A stretch of 64,000 nucleotides of DNA from Sugiyamaella lignohabitans (Eukaryota; Ascomycota; Dipodascomycetes; Dipodascales; Trichomonascaceae), in the NCBI RefSeq assembly GCF_001640025.1, contig NC_031673.1, positions 1,984,001 to 2,048,000 of the forward strand. Direction: 5' to 3'. The translations under genes were made by a program, and so were the position numbers. Of the stretch, positions 55,190-64,000 are shown piece after piece; positions within the stretch are counted from its first letter, which is position 1; each line of letters starts with the position of its first letter. Below the pieces are notes generated by a model. It was not told the DNA's origin. It did not search any database and saw nothing but the letters and a program-made list of their open reading frames with translations.

Positions 55190-57350
55190 TTAGAGCACGT
55201 TCTTTTTGGTGAGGTAGTCGAAGCGCGAGAAGGTATAGCCGATGAAGGGCAGGTCTTCGCGGATATCTTTTTTGGCGCCCGAGGGGTCGGCATTGGCCTG
55301 TTGTTGCTGCTGTTGCTGTTGTTGTTGAGCTCGCGCCATGGCTGGTGAATCGGGGATTTGCTCGAGGTCTTCGATTGGGAAGTACGAGGTATCGGTGACT
55401 GACGACAGTTGGGGGATGAATGGTGCTGAGAAGTCGCGGATCGAATCCCAGTCAACACCACGAAAAAATGGATGTGCTTTGATATCGTCAGCTCCGCCGT
55501 GTCTTCCTAATCGGTGTTCAGCAGACACGAGCAGTCGTCGAATCAGATCTTCGGACTCCGGTGATAGATGAATATCGTCCGGGAATTGAAGGGTCTCTTG
55601 CCAGTTGAGAATCTTGCGATAGGTCTCTTGGGGCGTTTCAGAACAGAATGGTGGCCATCCGACAAGACATTCAAACATAATAGCTCCTAGCGACCACCAG
55701 TCGCATTCTTGACCGTAGCCCTGGTGGATAAAAATCTCGGGAGCAATGTAGTCGGGAGTTCCAACTGTCGAATATGCCATAAGACGACGCGACTTTCTCC
55801 AGGTCGATATCTGTTGTCGATTCGAAATGGTCAAGTGGATGGCATCGACCATCATACTATTACGAGCAGCTCCTGTAGGTGCAGCTGGGGCAGTAGGATT
55901 ACCATTGGCGTCTTTATTTTCAAGCAGCTTGCGATAGTAGTTGCTGTCATGAGTCTTGTGGAACCCAGTAGACAGACCAAAGTCGGATATTTTGATGTGA
56001 CCAGACTTGTCAATAAGAATGTTATCTGGCTTGATATCACGATGGATAAATCCAAGCTTGTGAATTGTCTCAATAGCTAATACACACTCGGCAATGTAGA
56101 ATCTCGTGATATCTTCTGTAAACGTATCGTACTTAATCAGCATTGTCATGAGATCTCCTCCTGGTAGAAATTCCATAATCAGATACAGGTACTGACTGTC
56201 TTGAAATGAGTAGTAAAGAGATACCACCCATGCAGAATCTGATCCTGCCAGGACATCTCTTTCCGCCTTGACATGGGCCAGCTGGTCCTTTTTATACATT
56301 TCCTCTTTGAGTAACGTCTTCATAGCATAGATTTTACCAGTATCTTTCTTCTGAACGAGTCGCACTTCACCAAATGCTCCTTTACCAATAACCTTGACAG
56401 TGGTAAAGTCATTTAGAGACAAACGGGTTCTACGAAGACGCAAGAAAGACGACTCTTTTTTGCCGAGTGAGGTCAGAGTACGGTTTTTCCGCTCTTCAGA
56501 CCCACGGTCTCTGGCAAGAGACTGTTCTGTCTGGACTCGACGCTGGTTCCGCTCTATAGCATGATTGACATTAATGTTGAAGAAATGCTCAACTCGCAGT
56601 TTAATAGCAGCCGCTTTCTCCTGAGTAGCCCGTGAAAACTGTTCAGGATGTCTTTCAAAGACGACGTAGTCAGAGGTCAAACTAGGAGATGTAGCTGATG
56701 GAGAGCCTCCATTATTCGCCTGTTGCATGTGCTGTTGCTGGAACTGCTGTTGTTGCTGTCCAACATTTGAGGCATAATGAACATGTGGAGGTTGAGTTAT
56801 TTGAGGCTGTTGCTGTTGTTGCTGCTGTTGTTGGTGTTGTAATAGTTGTTGTTGCTGAGTCTGCTGAAGCTGCTGTTGTTGCGACTGTTGGAGATGCTGC
56901 TGCTGCTGCTGTTGGAGATACTGTTGCTGCTGAAGATACTGCTGTTGTTGGGCATGTAACTGCTGCTGATACTGCAACTGCTGTTGTTGTTGCTGCTGCT
57001 GCTGTTGTGAGAAATCTACCTGGTCAAAATGCTGGGTGGGAGACGACTGCTGCGAGCCAAACTGAGGACCAGCCCCTGAATTTGGTGAGTTGGCGGTCAC
57101 TCTCTGACTAGCGAGAAGAGACGCTTGACTTGGAGTTGGTAATTGCAGAAAAGGAGGTGGAGGCTGTGGAATCTGTTGCTGTTGAGATTGTGGCTGTTGC
57201 GATGCTCCATTCTGCGACGAACTCGACGCCAGCGAGTGAGCACTATGTTGGGCAGGTTGTTTGTAGAATCGATTATACTGTTGTTGTTGTTGTTTATCAT
57301 AAAACTGTTGTTCGTGCTGCTGTTGCTGTTGTTGTTGATACAACGCAGCC

Positions 57351-57391
<41 letters not shown>

Positions 57392-57430
57392 GTAGAACAG
57401 CCCAGACCCGTTCTGCTGATTCGAGTACAT
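55190..57430 (-). CDS. CBK1: Cbk1, NDR/LATS-family AGC kinase with long polyQ N-terminus
   Basis: A 746-residue NDR kinase homologue, the effector of the RAM/morphogenesis network in yeast (with Mob2, Kic1), controlling polarity, separation and Ssd1-bound mRNAs. The first ~250 residues are Gln-rich with many polyQ runs broken by His/Leu/Tyr. The Mob-binding NTR is at [20 protein letters not shown] with [14 protein letters not shown]. The kinase domain starts near 343 ([13 protein letters not shown]). HRDIKPDN is near 462, [10 protein letters not shown] near 480, then an NDR-type insert. [11 protein letters not shown] (activation loop) is near 555, and the hydrophobic motif [12 protein letters not shown] near 735. 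Leu in DFGL is a CTG codon, supporting the standard code. All catalytic motifs are intact. Confidence 0.96.
56700..57415. repeat. CAG/CAA (polyglutamine) repeat tracts in CBK1
   Basis: CTGTTG/TTGCTG words on the plus strand make more than ten Gln runs of 4-14 residues. CAG and CAA are mixed, which limits slippage, but length variation between strains is likely. Confidence 0.9.
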
Positions 57431-58250
57431 GGCAGAAAAACACAGGATCTAATCAAATCAAACCAAAAAGTGGAGTTCAAATTAACACGCACCCGCACTT
57501 GAATATGAAATAAGAAATAGATCAAACTTGGATCCTGAATAAACACTTCTACCACTAACAATCTTCTGATATCGCGGACCTTCTAAATACGAGCCGACAG
57601 AACAATATTCAGGCTGAAAAATCCAGAAAAAATTCCAACTGAGTCTTGCTAGATCACAAATTCTGTAAACAAGCCGGCTAAACAGTCACTATCACTACTC
57701 GTTCAAACAGAATTTCAACACTGTTTGTATCACTCAGAACGTGACCGATCGATTACAGGCGAAAAATATGTTCGCGACACAGTAAATCCAGTATCAATTA
57801 ACGACAAAACCTGCTGTCTGAACCTGAAACTGCAAATATCACCTCAATATCCCACTTTTTCCTCGTGGTAGATGTCTGTCTCGGTGATGCGAACTGTATA
57901 AACTCAGAGCCACTGTGTGGTTGGTGCAAGGATGTATGTCTTCTACCCCTTAACAAAACAGGGGGTGTCATTCAAAACAAAGTCTGTTAACCGCATCCCT
58001 GCATACCTGTCGTGTCGTTCTGGCGTGTCTACCCCCCTAACCGCCATACCCCCGAATCTGCTCCATGCCACCTACCAGACCCCGAATCTCCTCTCTCAAT
58101 TACTACCTCCACCCTCCATCTCTCTCCTTCTACTAACCACCAAACATCCCAACTTGTCATCCAACTAACGGAAAAACTCACTAACTTCACTCTCTTTCCG
58201 GTTAGTCGATGTTCAGGGGTAACCCTGCCGATCACGGCCGGGAGCCGTTG

Positions 58251-58313
58251 GTACCTTCCGCGGCTGGCGCTGCGCCCCAGACCTCATTCTTCCTCTCCGC
58301 TTCGCTCGAGTCG
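58251..58313 (+). repeat. GC double-hairpin element 20, diverged single unit
   Basis: ACCTTCCGCGGCTGGCGCTGCGCCCCAG then TCTCCGCTTCGCTCGAGTCGG. The first hairpin has one broken pair and the terminus is altered; the inner arm is well preserved. Confidence 0.75.
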
Positions 58314-58416
58314 GGCGTCTGGGGGCTCTCTGTGCTTCTGGACCCCCAATTCTTTTTCTGAGCCTGTTTGGGGGGTTTAGACCCGCAACTGCTGCCAGAT
58401 TACCCCTGCAGATCAC

Positions 58417-58477
58417 TGCCTCCGGCGGCTGGGGCTCCGCCCCAGACCCCGCTGCTCCTCTCGCTTCGCTCGAGTCG
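58417..58477 (+). repeat. GC double-hairpin element 21, single consensus unit (L)
   Basis: Matches the consensus exactly through CTCTCGCTTCGCTCGAGTCGG. Together with unit 22 it brackets 266 bp of unrelated DNA. Confidence 0.93.
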
Positions 58478-58743
58478 GGTTTTAGCGGTCGGTGCGCTCG
58501 CTGGTTTCCGGTCTCGGCACTTTTGGCATGCAAAAGTAGCCAAAACGAATGATCCGTGTCAGCGTCTGTTCAGAACTCTTTAAATCCCGTCAGACCTGAC
58601 TATTACTTTTAAAATCTAGGGTCAGTTTATCACTGATCACTCAGAACAATCTTCTTTATTGTTGCAAAGAGAAAATCTTTCTACCACTAACTCACAGGTC
58701 AAAAACCACTCGAAGAACCCCAGCACGCGGGGGTCCCCACGCC

Positions 58744-58804
58744 CGACTCGAGCGAAGCGAGAGGAGCAGCGGGGTCTGGGGCGGAGCCCCAGCCGCCGGA
58801 GGCA
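58744..58804 (-). repeat. GC double-hairpin element 22, single consensus unit (R)
   Basis: Exact reverse complement of unit 21. It lies 60 bp from the stop of the membrane-protein gene at 58864, with the TGCCTCC end facing it. Confidence 0.93.
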
Positions 58805-58863
58805 CACCCCTACCACAATTATCCGTATATCAGTATATTAGTTCACTAGTAAGTAGCGACCCC

Positions 58864-59757
58864 TCAGTTGAGAAGAGGAGCACGCTCGTCCGAGGCAGAG
58901 GCAGGTGCGGTTTGGGCCTCGGTGTCGCGAACGAAGGGCGAGGAGTTGGGGCTGACGGCGACAAGGAGACTACCGATGAAGAGCAGAGATGCAATGACAA
59001 AGGCAAAGATCCATTGCAAGGCAACGACCTTAGTGAAGAATTGGCCGACACCCAGGGCCCAGACGAGGTACGATGAAGAGAATCCCACAGCCCAGTCGTT
59101 GAACAGGATCAAGAACAATCCGGGAACCAAAAGGAAATCCCAGATCAAGACGTTGGCAACAATACGGGCAACGAATCCTTCAGCATGGAAAGCAGCAGCT
59201 CCGTTCCAGAAAATGGCATAAAATACCCACGAGATGGGCATGGCCACTGCGGGAAAATGGACTTTGGCCCACAGTCCAAGAGGACGAATGGCATATGGTT
59301 TGTGGCTGACATACAAAACAAGCAGGTTGAAAAAGTTGATGAAAATAATAATTTCACTGGTGATATAATGACCACGAGCAAACAGATACAACCATACCGA
59401 ATGGAGAATGTTGAACAGAGTGAAATGCCAGCCAATGTCGGTCAATGCTGCAGTAGACAGAGTGGCCGAGGCAGGGTTGGCAGAATCAACAGCAGTTTGT
59501 ACAAGCGATCTGCTGCCTTCTCCATATTGAAGAACCAAGAAACCAGCTTGCAACAAATGCAGCAGGATCCAGTACACAAGAATGAAAAACACATTGGCAG
59601 TAAATGCAGTGTGGTCCGTGTGGAAAGTGTGATGATTATCAAGACGATGGCGGTTACCAGCTACATACTTGATGTTCAAGTACACAGTCACAGCGAACGA
59701 GGCCAGTGCAATTGCACGATGGGTCAATGACAGCCCTCCAGACGAATTGTGTGCCAT
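58864..59757 (-). CDS. Multi-pass membrane protein of unknown function
   Basis: 297 residues, start MAHNSSGGLSLTHRAIALAS. About seven hydrophobic segments: AIALASFAVTVYLNIKYV, ANVFFILVYWILLHLLQAGF, TLFNILHSVWLYLFA, IIIFINFFNLLVLYV, FPAVAMPISWVFYAIFW, NVLIWDFLLVPGLFLILF and FAFVIASLLFIGSLLVAV. A short acidic tail (SDERAPLLN) resembles an endosomal/vacuolar sorting signal (RAPLL). The His/Trp pattern TDIGWHFTLFNILHSVWLY resembles fungal membrane proteins of the DUF1774 kind, but this is uncertain. No transporter signature is seen. Vacuolar location is inference. Confidence 0.7.
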   Translation of the reverse strand: MAHNSSGGLSLTHRAIALASFAVTVYLNIKYVAGNRHRLDNHHTFHTDHTAFTANVFFILVYWILLHLLQAGFLVLQYGEGSRSLVQTAVDSANPASATLSTAALTDIGWHFTLFNILHSVWLYLFARGHYITSEIIIFINFFNLLVLYVSHKPYAIRPLGLWAKVHFPAVAMPISWVFYAIFWNGAAAFHAEGFVARIVANVLIWDFLLVPGLFLILFNDWAVGFSSSYLVWALGVGQFFTKVVALQWIFAFVIASLLFIGSLLVAVSPNSSPFVRDTEAQTAPASASDERAPLLN

Positions 59758-60646
59758 GATATGCTATTAAGCGTTCCTTCGTTTCTTCGCTTCTTCAAAT
59801 ATTTGAGCGATTCGAATGTCAATGTTCACAGTTGTATTAAAACCTGAACAAAAATTTTCTCAGTGCCGTTGCTGTATTAGACACTTTCAGAACAGACTTG
59901 CTATAAGCTCAGTCAACAAAAAAATAAAAATTCTCAATTCACTATCGACAGTGAGAGTTAATTCAATTGCAATTCAAAGCAGAGTTCACAGGAATTGTCA
60001 CTCTACGATCAGACACCAGCAAAATTGATATGAAAAATGCAAATAGTGAGTACACGGTAGAAGAAAAAAAAAGAATCGGGTAGAAAAGAAATAGGTAAAA
60101 AGAACAAATAGGCGGCTACAGCCTACTCTTTATGTCTTCGCTAGCAAGGGTCAGATGCACGCGCCACTCGCACCATTAACCTTAAATTGCTTGCTATCAG
60201 GCGGATCGCTCGGTCTAGCATGCGGGGCCATGCTTCTCCGGTCCTATTCCGCTCAACCACTGCATTTCTGCCCAATCTCTCCCAAAACGAGCAATCGGTC
60301 TCGTGCCATACCTCCCCCTCCCTCCCTCAACTCCTTCTCCACACTCTCACCTCCCCCTGACAATCCAACGACTTTCAAAGCAGGGTCCTCAGTGCTCCAC
60401 ATGTTTGCACCTGCATTGCATCATGCAATGCAGAAATAAATTAGTATGCATGCACTGTGGACCCTGGGCGGTAGGGGTCGGCCTCCGGCGGCTGGGGCTC
60501 TGCCCCAGACCCCGTGGCTCCTCTCGCTTCGCTCGAGTCGGGTGTCGGGGGTTGGGTCTGTGTTTTGTGTTTTGGACGGTCGCAGTCGCTCGCGAAGGTC
60601 TGGGGCGGAGCCCCAGCCGCCGGAGGCAGGGTGGGTCGGGGAGGTT
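59758..60646. promoter_or_regulatory. Intergenic membrane-gene promoter / CDC8 3' region
   Basis: 889 bp with purine-rich AAAAGAAATAGG stretches (60055-60110), a CT-rich tract (60290-60370) and GC element 23. Confidence 0.5.
60480..60628. repeat. GC double-hairpin element 23, full inverted pair
   Basis: 149 bp, preceded by TAGGGGTC. The left arm is CTCTCGCTTCGCTCGAGTCGGG. The right half is partly decayed (CGCTCGCGAAGGTCTGGGGC). It ends only 19 bp from the CDC8 stop, so it must lie in the CDC8 3' UTR or its end signal. Confidence 0.92.
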
Positions 60647-61303
60647 TTACTTCAGTTTCTGTATGGGACCGAGCTGTGTCGTGAGGAGAGGCGTGACGTG
60701 GGCCAGGATTTGGGTGCTGACAGCGTCGATGGAGTGGTCGGCGCTGACGACGGTCCATTGGCCAGGGGGGGCTGTGGTTGCGAGGGTGTGGAATTGTTGG
60801 CGCACTTTGCGCTGGAATTCGAGTTTCTCGTAGCGTTCTTGGCCGTAGCCTCCTCGCGATTGTGCCACTTCTTCGCTGACGTCGAGGAAAATAGTTAGGT
60901 CGGGTGCAGGGAGCCCGATATCAGGGTTCCTGCACCAGTCAAGAGTCATGCCTGGAGTCTCTTTGGCAGCGGAAAACGCAATTCCTGAGTACACGTATCT
61001 ATCAAGTACTACAGGGACCCCAGATTCAAGAAGTGAGATCAGACGAGGTGCAACTTCCCATCGATTGGCAGAGAAAAGCAGGTGGATAGCCTGGTCTGAA
61101 AGTGATTCGGATGAGTTGGTCAGGTATGAGTTAATCATTTGGCCAATAGCAGTAGTTCGGTCAGGGAATTTCAGTAATTGAGGCTCTTGAAACCCGGTCT
61201 CGTTGCTCAATTGAGCTATGTTTTTGATGAGAATCTCACACTGGGACGATTTTCCTGCTCGGTCCAGTCCTTCAATGAGGATTAACGGTGCTCTTCGAGT
61301 CAT
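60647..61303 (-). CDS. CDC8: Thymidylate kinase (Cdc8)
   Basis: A 218-residue dTMP kinase, which makes dTDP for DNA synthesis in cytosol and nucleus. The P-loop is GLDRAGKSSQ (residues 12-21). The dTMP-binding segment is LLKFPDRTTAIGQMINSYL. Family motifs LLFSANRWE, VVLDRYVYSGIAFSAAK (DRY) and APDLTIFLDVSEEVAQSRGGYG follow, then ERYEKLEFQRKVRQQF. Sequence and length match Cdc8 (216) closely. The start MTRRAPLILIEG is the first ATG. Confidence 0.97.
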   Translation of the reverse strand: MTRRAPLILIEGLDRAGKSSQCEILIKNIAQLSNETGFQEPQLLKFPDRTTAIGQMINSYLTNSSESLSDQAIHLLFSANRWEVAPRLISLLESGVPVVLDRYVYSGIAFSAAKETPGMTLDWCRNPDIGLPAPDLTIFLDVSEEVAQSRGGYGQERYEKLEFQRKVRQQFHTLATTAPPGQWTVVSADHSIDAVSTQILAHVTPLLTTQLGPIQKLK

Positions 61304-62152
61304 TTCGAGTTGTGCTTTTTTTTTTCTTCAAGTTTTTTGATTTCAGATTTGAGTTTTGAATTCCAAATGCTTTTCTATGGTTTTTGGATTGCAGCGAGAC
61401 AGAAATTCGTGAATAAATTATGAGTTGATTCAGAAATCAACTCTGTAGAGAGAGAGACGCGAGTTGAGATCGATATTGATATGCGCGTTCTCTTGCAGAT
61501 GGCGGTTGAGACTGACGGATAAATAGTGGCAAAATACGTTACCCTGCCTGAAACTTTCCAGTATAAATAGAGCCATATCTGCATTCTAGAGAACTTTTTT
61601 TTCTCTTTTTCTCTTTAACATCAATTATCACGGACGGGTTTAATGCTAGGTTTTGGTTTTTGCAAACCATTTCCTTTAACTGTCTGACCGTGTAGATAGA
61701 ATTAAGCTCAATACTGGGCACCCAGGACTGAGATCTACTCTGACGTTCCGGGAATCAGTCGTACCTACATGTCTGACAACAAGCGACCTTTTGGCTGCCA
61801 AGTTTGTCTTCAGATGAAAAAGACCTCTTTTAGTGGTTGTATTAGTTAGTAATAGTTAGTATTGTAGAGGCTATAATAAGCAGAATGTTTCAATTCTGGT
61901 CAAATCAATTTTTTGATAGTTTGATTTCTGGTGAACAAAATCACGGTTTTGGCGAAAGGTCACCGCAGCCAAAAGCAGGGCAGCAAGGCACCCGACGCAA
62001 CGACTCGAGCGAAGCGAGAGGAGCCAGGGGGTCTGGGGCGCAGCCCCAGCCGCCGGAGGCAAGACCACAACCCGGAAGTGTTGAGATAAATCGATCATAA
62101 TTCGTAATATATAGTACAGAGAGTGATAAATAAGTTGCTATGCAGATAGGCT
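61304..62152. promoter_or_regulatory. Intergenic CDC8 promoter / PH-gene 3' region
   Basis: 849 bp, AT-rich, with T runs at 61315-61325 and 61595-61615, and GC element 24. No supported gene. Confidence 0.5.
62001..62061 (-). repeat. GC double-hairpin element 24, single unit (R)
   Basis: CGACTCGAGCGAAGCGAG...GCCGCCGGAGGCA with hairpin loop GGGGC-GCA-GCCCC, 92 bp from the stop of the PH-domain gene and in the sense of its transcript. Confidence 0.92.
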
Positions 62153-64000
62153 TTAGTAAATGGGCACAGACAGGTGAGTCCTGACTTCTTCTAAAGTGGT
62201 GTGACCCACTTTGTACTTCTTGCCCTTGTAAATAACGGTTTTGTTGAGCCAAGGTGCGTCTGAGATGAGTGGTGGGAGGCATCTTGCAGCGTAGTTGGCG
62301 TGATTTCGGCGGTGGTGACGGCGTGGGTTCCATTTATAGACAATCGAAGAAGGGGCATTAAGTGCTTCCGAAGTCGATAGAGACCGTCGGTGGTGTTCTT
62401 GGTTTAATGCTGTATCTTCTTCGTCGTATGTATCTTCGGGAGCTGGTGTAGTAGATACAAGAGAAACAGATGTATTGCTGCGAGTCAGAGTTGAATCGCC
62501 AGATGACGAAGGTTCAGGTTCACTAGTTTCGACAGTGGTTGGTTTTGTGTGTTTGTGTGGATGGTGGGGAAGAGAGAAAGTGATTCTTCTAAGATTAGAA
62601 AGCGAGCTGGAGGCTGATGGGGTGTTGCTAGTGGTTCTATCAGTAGTGCTGGTGTTGCTGTTGATATCGTTGTTGGTGTTAATGTTGGTGATACTGGAGT
62701 CGGTATTGGAAGTTTCGGAGGTGGAATTGGGATTTTGCTGGCCGTGGTGTGAAAATACCGATAGAATGTTGGGAAGGTGACCATGGTGACGGTGAGCAAA
62801 ATTAGGACGAGAGGTAGAATCATTTGCAGGCGGTGGCAGTCGTGAGTCGATAGTGCTAATAGCACCAGAACTGGATGCAGAACTGAGTCCCGAAAAAGCA
62901 GCACCACCACCTACTAGAAACCCTGGTTGATTAGACGTTACTGAGACTCGACTGCTGGTAGGACTGATGGAGCTCATGCCACTAAAACTGTTTCGATTGT
63001 TGCTCATGCCACTAGAATTACTCAGACCACTGACTCCACTGAAACTATTCTGATTATACGTAATACCACCGATGGTATCACTTGCACCGCTCATGGCACT
63101 AAAACTGCTGAGACTAGTCATGCTGCTCATACCGCTCATAGTAGTAGAGTACGGTCGAAGTCGCAAATCCGAGCCAGCTAAATCTGTAGATGTTGAAGTT
63201 GAAGATGATGATGATGAAGAGGATGATGGAGTAGACAAAGTCTCAATTGTAGACGAAGGGCGAGGACGCTGATGGTGGCGAGAAGAGTCAGAAGGCTCGC
63301 TGGCTTCAGACCGTCTTCTTCTGTTTCTTGACCGACGAGGAACCGACTGGTTGAGCGGGATCTTTCGCTCGTCTAAAGGCAGAGCCAGATCAATACCCAT
63401 CTGAATAGCATGAGCCCAGTCGACACATTCTTGTTCGCTCGAACTAAGAAGCAAAAACTGTTCACCTTCAGCTCGAAGTCGAATCACAAACGGCCGTTTC
63501 TTATAATCCACAGCCAGGCCGACTTCTGCATATTGCAGAGTATACGACCGAATTAAAGCTCCGATCTTATATCCAATTCCGCCAGAATTCGTGCTTTTAC
63601 GAGATGAAATGTTGTAAATATCGAGTTTAGTGTTATTAAGCACCACATGAACCGATGTCCAACTACGTTTAGTAGCAGGTCTGAATGGATTACTGCCTTC
63701 CATTTTACGAACTAAACTGCCGCTTTTCTTGATAGACGACTGATACCCGGGCAAACGCTCTTTACCCTCTTCATCACGAGGATGAATAGGATACCGAGGC
63801 GCTACAGGAGCCAATTGTTTATAATCAGGAGGTGTAGCGGCCCTAATAGAACTGGTTCTCGACAGACCCAATGCAGGAGTGTCTTCCAGATAAAAACACG
63901 CTAGAATCTCGGCATGGCGCTTATCAAGAGCATTGAGTTGAGCAGGGTCTGCCAAGTTCGGAGTCGACAGGGTTCTCTCAAACACCTGCGAACTCGTGAT
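62153..64000 (-). CDS. PH-domain protein of the YHR131C/YNL144C type, 5' end missing
   Basis: At least 615 residues; the frame is open to the right edge with no ATG (63985 is a GTG), so the N-terminus lies outside the window. After TPPDYKQLAPV, a PH domain spans about 150 residues: SGSLVRKMEGSNPFRPATKR, SWTSVHVVLNNTKLDIYNIS, then YTLQYAEVGLAVDYKKRPFVIRLRAEGEQFLLLSSSEQECVDWAHAIQMG. The KRSWTSVHVVLNNTKLDIY segment and the preceding basic GxLxRKxEx resemble the paired budding-yeast PH proteins Yhr131c/Ynl144c. The rest is Ser/Asn/Thr-rich (GMSSMTSLSSFSAMSGAS) with a C-terminal block APWLNKTVIYKGKKYKVGHT that looks conserved. Phosphoinositide binding is likely; the cellular role is unknown. Confidence 0.75.
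   Translation of the reverse strand: MTSSQVFERTLSTPNLADPAQLNALDKRHAEILACFYLEDTPALGLSRTSSIRAATPPDYKQLAPVAPRYPIHPRDEEGKERLPGYQSSIKKSGSLVRKMEGSNPFRPATKRSWTSVHVVLNNTKLDIYNISSRKSTNSGGIGYKIGALIRSYTLQYAEVGLAVDYKKRPFVIRLRAEGEQFLLLSSSEQECVDWAHAIQMGIDLALPLDERKIPLNQSVPRRSRNRRRRSEASEPSDSSRHHQRPRPSSTIETLSTPSSSSSSSSSTSTSTDLAGSDLRLRPYSTTMSGMSSMTSLSSFSAMSGASDTIGGITYNQNSFSGVSGLSNSSGMSNNRNSFSGMSSISPTSSRVSVTSNQPGFLVGGGAAFSGLSSASSSGAISTIDSRLPPPANDSTSRPNFAHRHHGHLPNILSVFSHHGQQNPNSTSETSNTDSSITNINTNNDINSNTSTTDRTTSNTPSASSSLSNLRRITFSLPHHPHKHTKPTTVETSEPEPSSSGDSTLTRSNTSVSLVSTTPAPEDTYDEEDTALNQEHHRRSLSTSEALNAPSSIVYKWNPRRHHRRNHANYAARCLPPLISDAPWLNKTVIYKGKKYKVGHTTLEEVRTHLSVPIY

Larger units (their letters stand above)
57431..58863. 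promoter_or_regulatory. Intergenic CBK1 promoter with three GC units
   Basis: 1.43 kb. The left part is the CBK1 upstream region and a CT-rich tract (58020-58200). The right part has GC elements 20, 21 and 22, the last two as widely spaced inverted units. Confidence 0.55.

Noticed and set aside
60155..60439. 94-codon Pro/Ser-rich plus-strand frame
   Set aside because: Produced by a CT-rich promoter tract; no recognisable feature and no splice partner.
1431..62061. CRISPR array or bacterial REP/terminator interpretation of the spaced GC repeats
   Set aside because: Copies are 0.3-8 kb apart between eukaryotic genes with spliceosomal introns; there are no spacers or cas genes.

Overview
The window is nuclear DNA of an ascomycete yeast. 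It holds 26 confident or probable protein genes, all of eukaryotic housekeeping or cell-surface type, and two weak candidates. Seven genes have short introns (UBP2, CHL1, NIC96, EMC3, NPA3, TFS1, SAP30) and an RRM gene has an eighth case. Splice sites are GTAAGT, GTGAGT or GTATGT, the branch site is usually (T/A)ACTAAC, and the 3' AG lies only about 0-16 nt beyond it. This layout is typical of early-branching Saccharomycotina such as the Yarrowia/Trichomonascaceae/Dipodascaceae side. A CTG codon encodes the Leu of the DFGL motif in the CBK1 homologue, so the standard code, not the CUG-Ser code, is in use. No tRNA, rRNA, CRISPR array or recognisable transposase was seen.

Layout. 1-5.2 kb: the 3' end of UBP2, VPS74 and a UsgS/Rrt8-like membrane protein. 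5.5-16 kb: CHL1, NIC96, a zinc alcohol dehydrogenase, EMC3 and a proteasome assembly chaperone. 17.9-24.1 kb: a 2074-residue GPI-anchored mucin/silk-like wall protein. 24.4-33.2 kb: NPA3/GPN1, a GH125 mannosidase-family protein, an RRM protein and CAC2. 34-41.4 kb: a Fig1-like claudin-type protein, PTA1 and CCZ1. 42-48 kb: a She3-like coiled-coil protein, ASA1, TFS1 and YAE1. 49-64 kb: an unidentified Ser/Asp-rich protein, CUE1, SAP30, CBK1, a multi-pass membrane protein, CDC8 and a PH-domain protein that runs off the right edge. Genes are dense, 0.1-2 kb apart, with no functional cluster. Several genes touch the secretory and cell-surface axis (VPS74, GH125, EMC3, CUE1, the wall protein, Fig1-like, CBK1).

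The most unusual feature is a family of GC-rich double-hairpin elements, 24 copies in 64 kb. The unit is about 61 bp, running from TGCCTCCGGCGGCTGGGGC to CTCGAGTCG, and contains two tight stem-loops. Copies occur as single units (13) or as head-to-head inverted pairs of about 135-165 bp (11). Fifteen copies lie within 140 bp of a stop codon, five of them in the middle of convergent gene gaps, and two sit inside introns (NIC96, TFS1). Where orientation can be judged, single units read in the sense direction of the gene they follow or occupy. Paired ends co-vary, which suggests either mobility or homogenisation, and a possible role in RNA 3' ends. This is the candidate undescribed system of the window.
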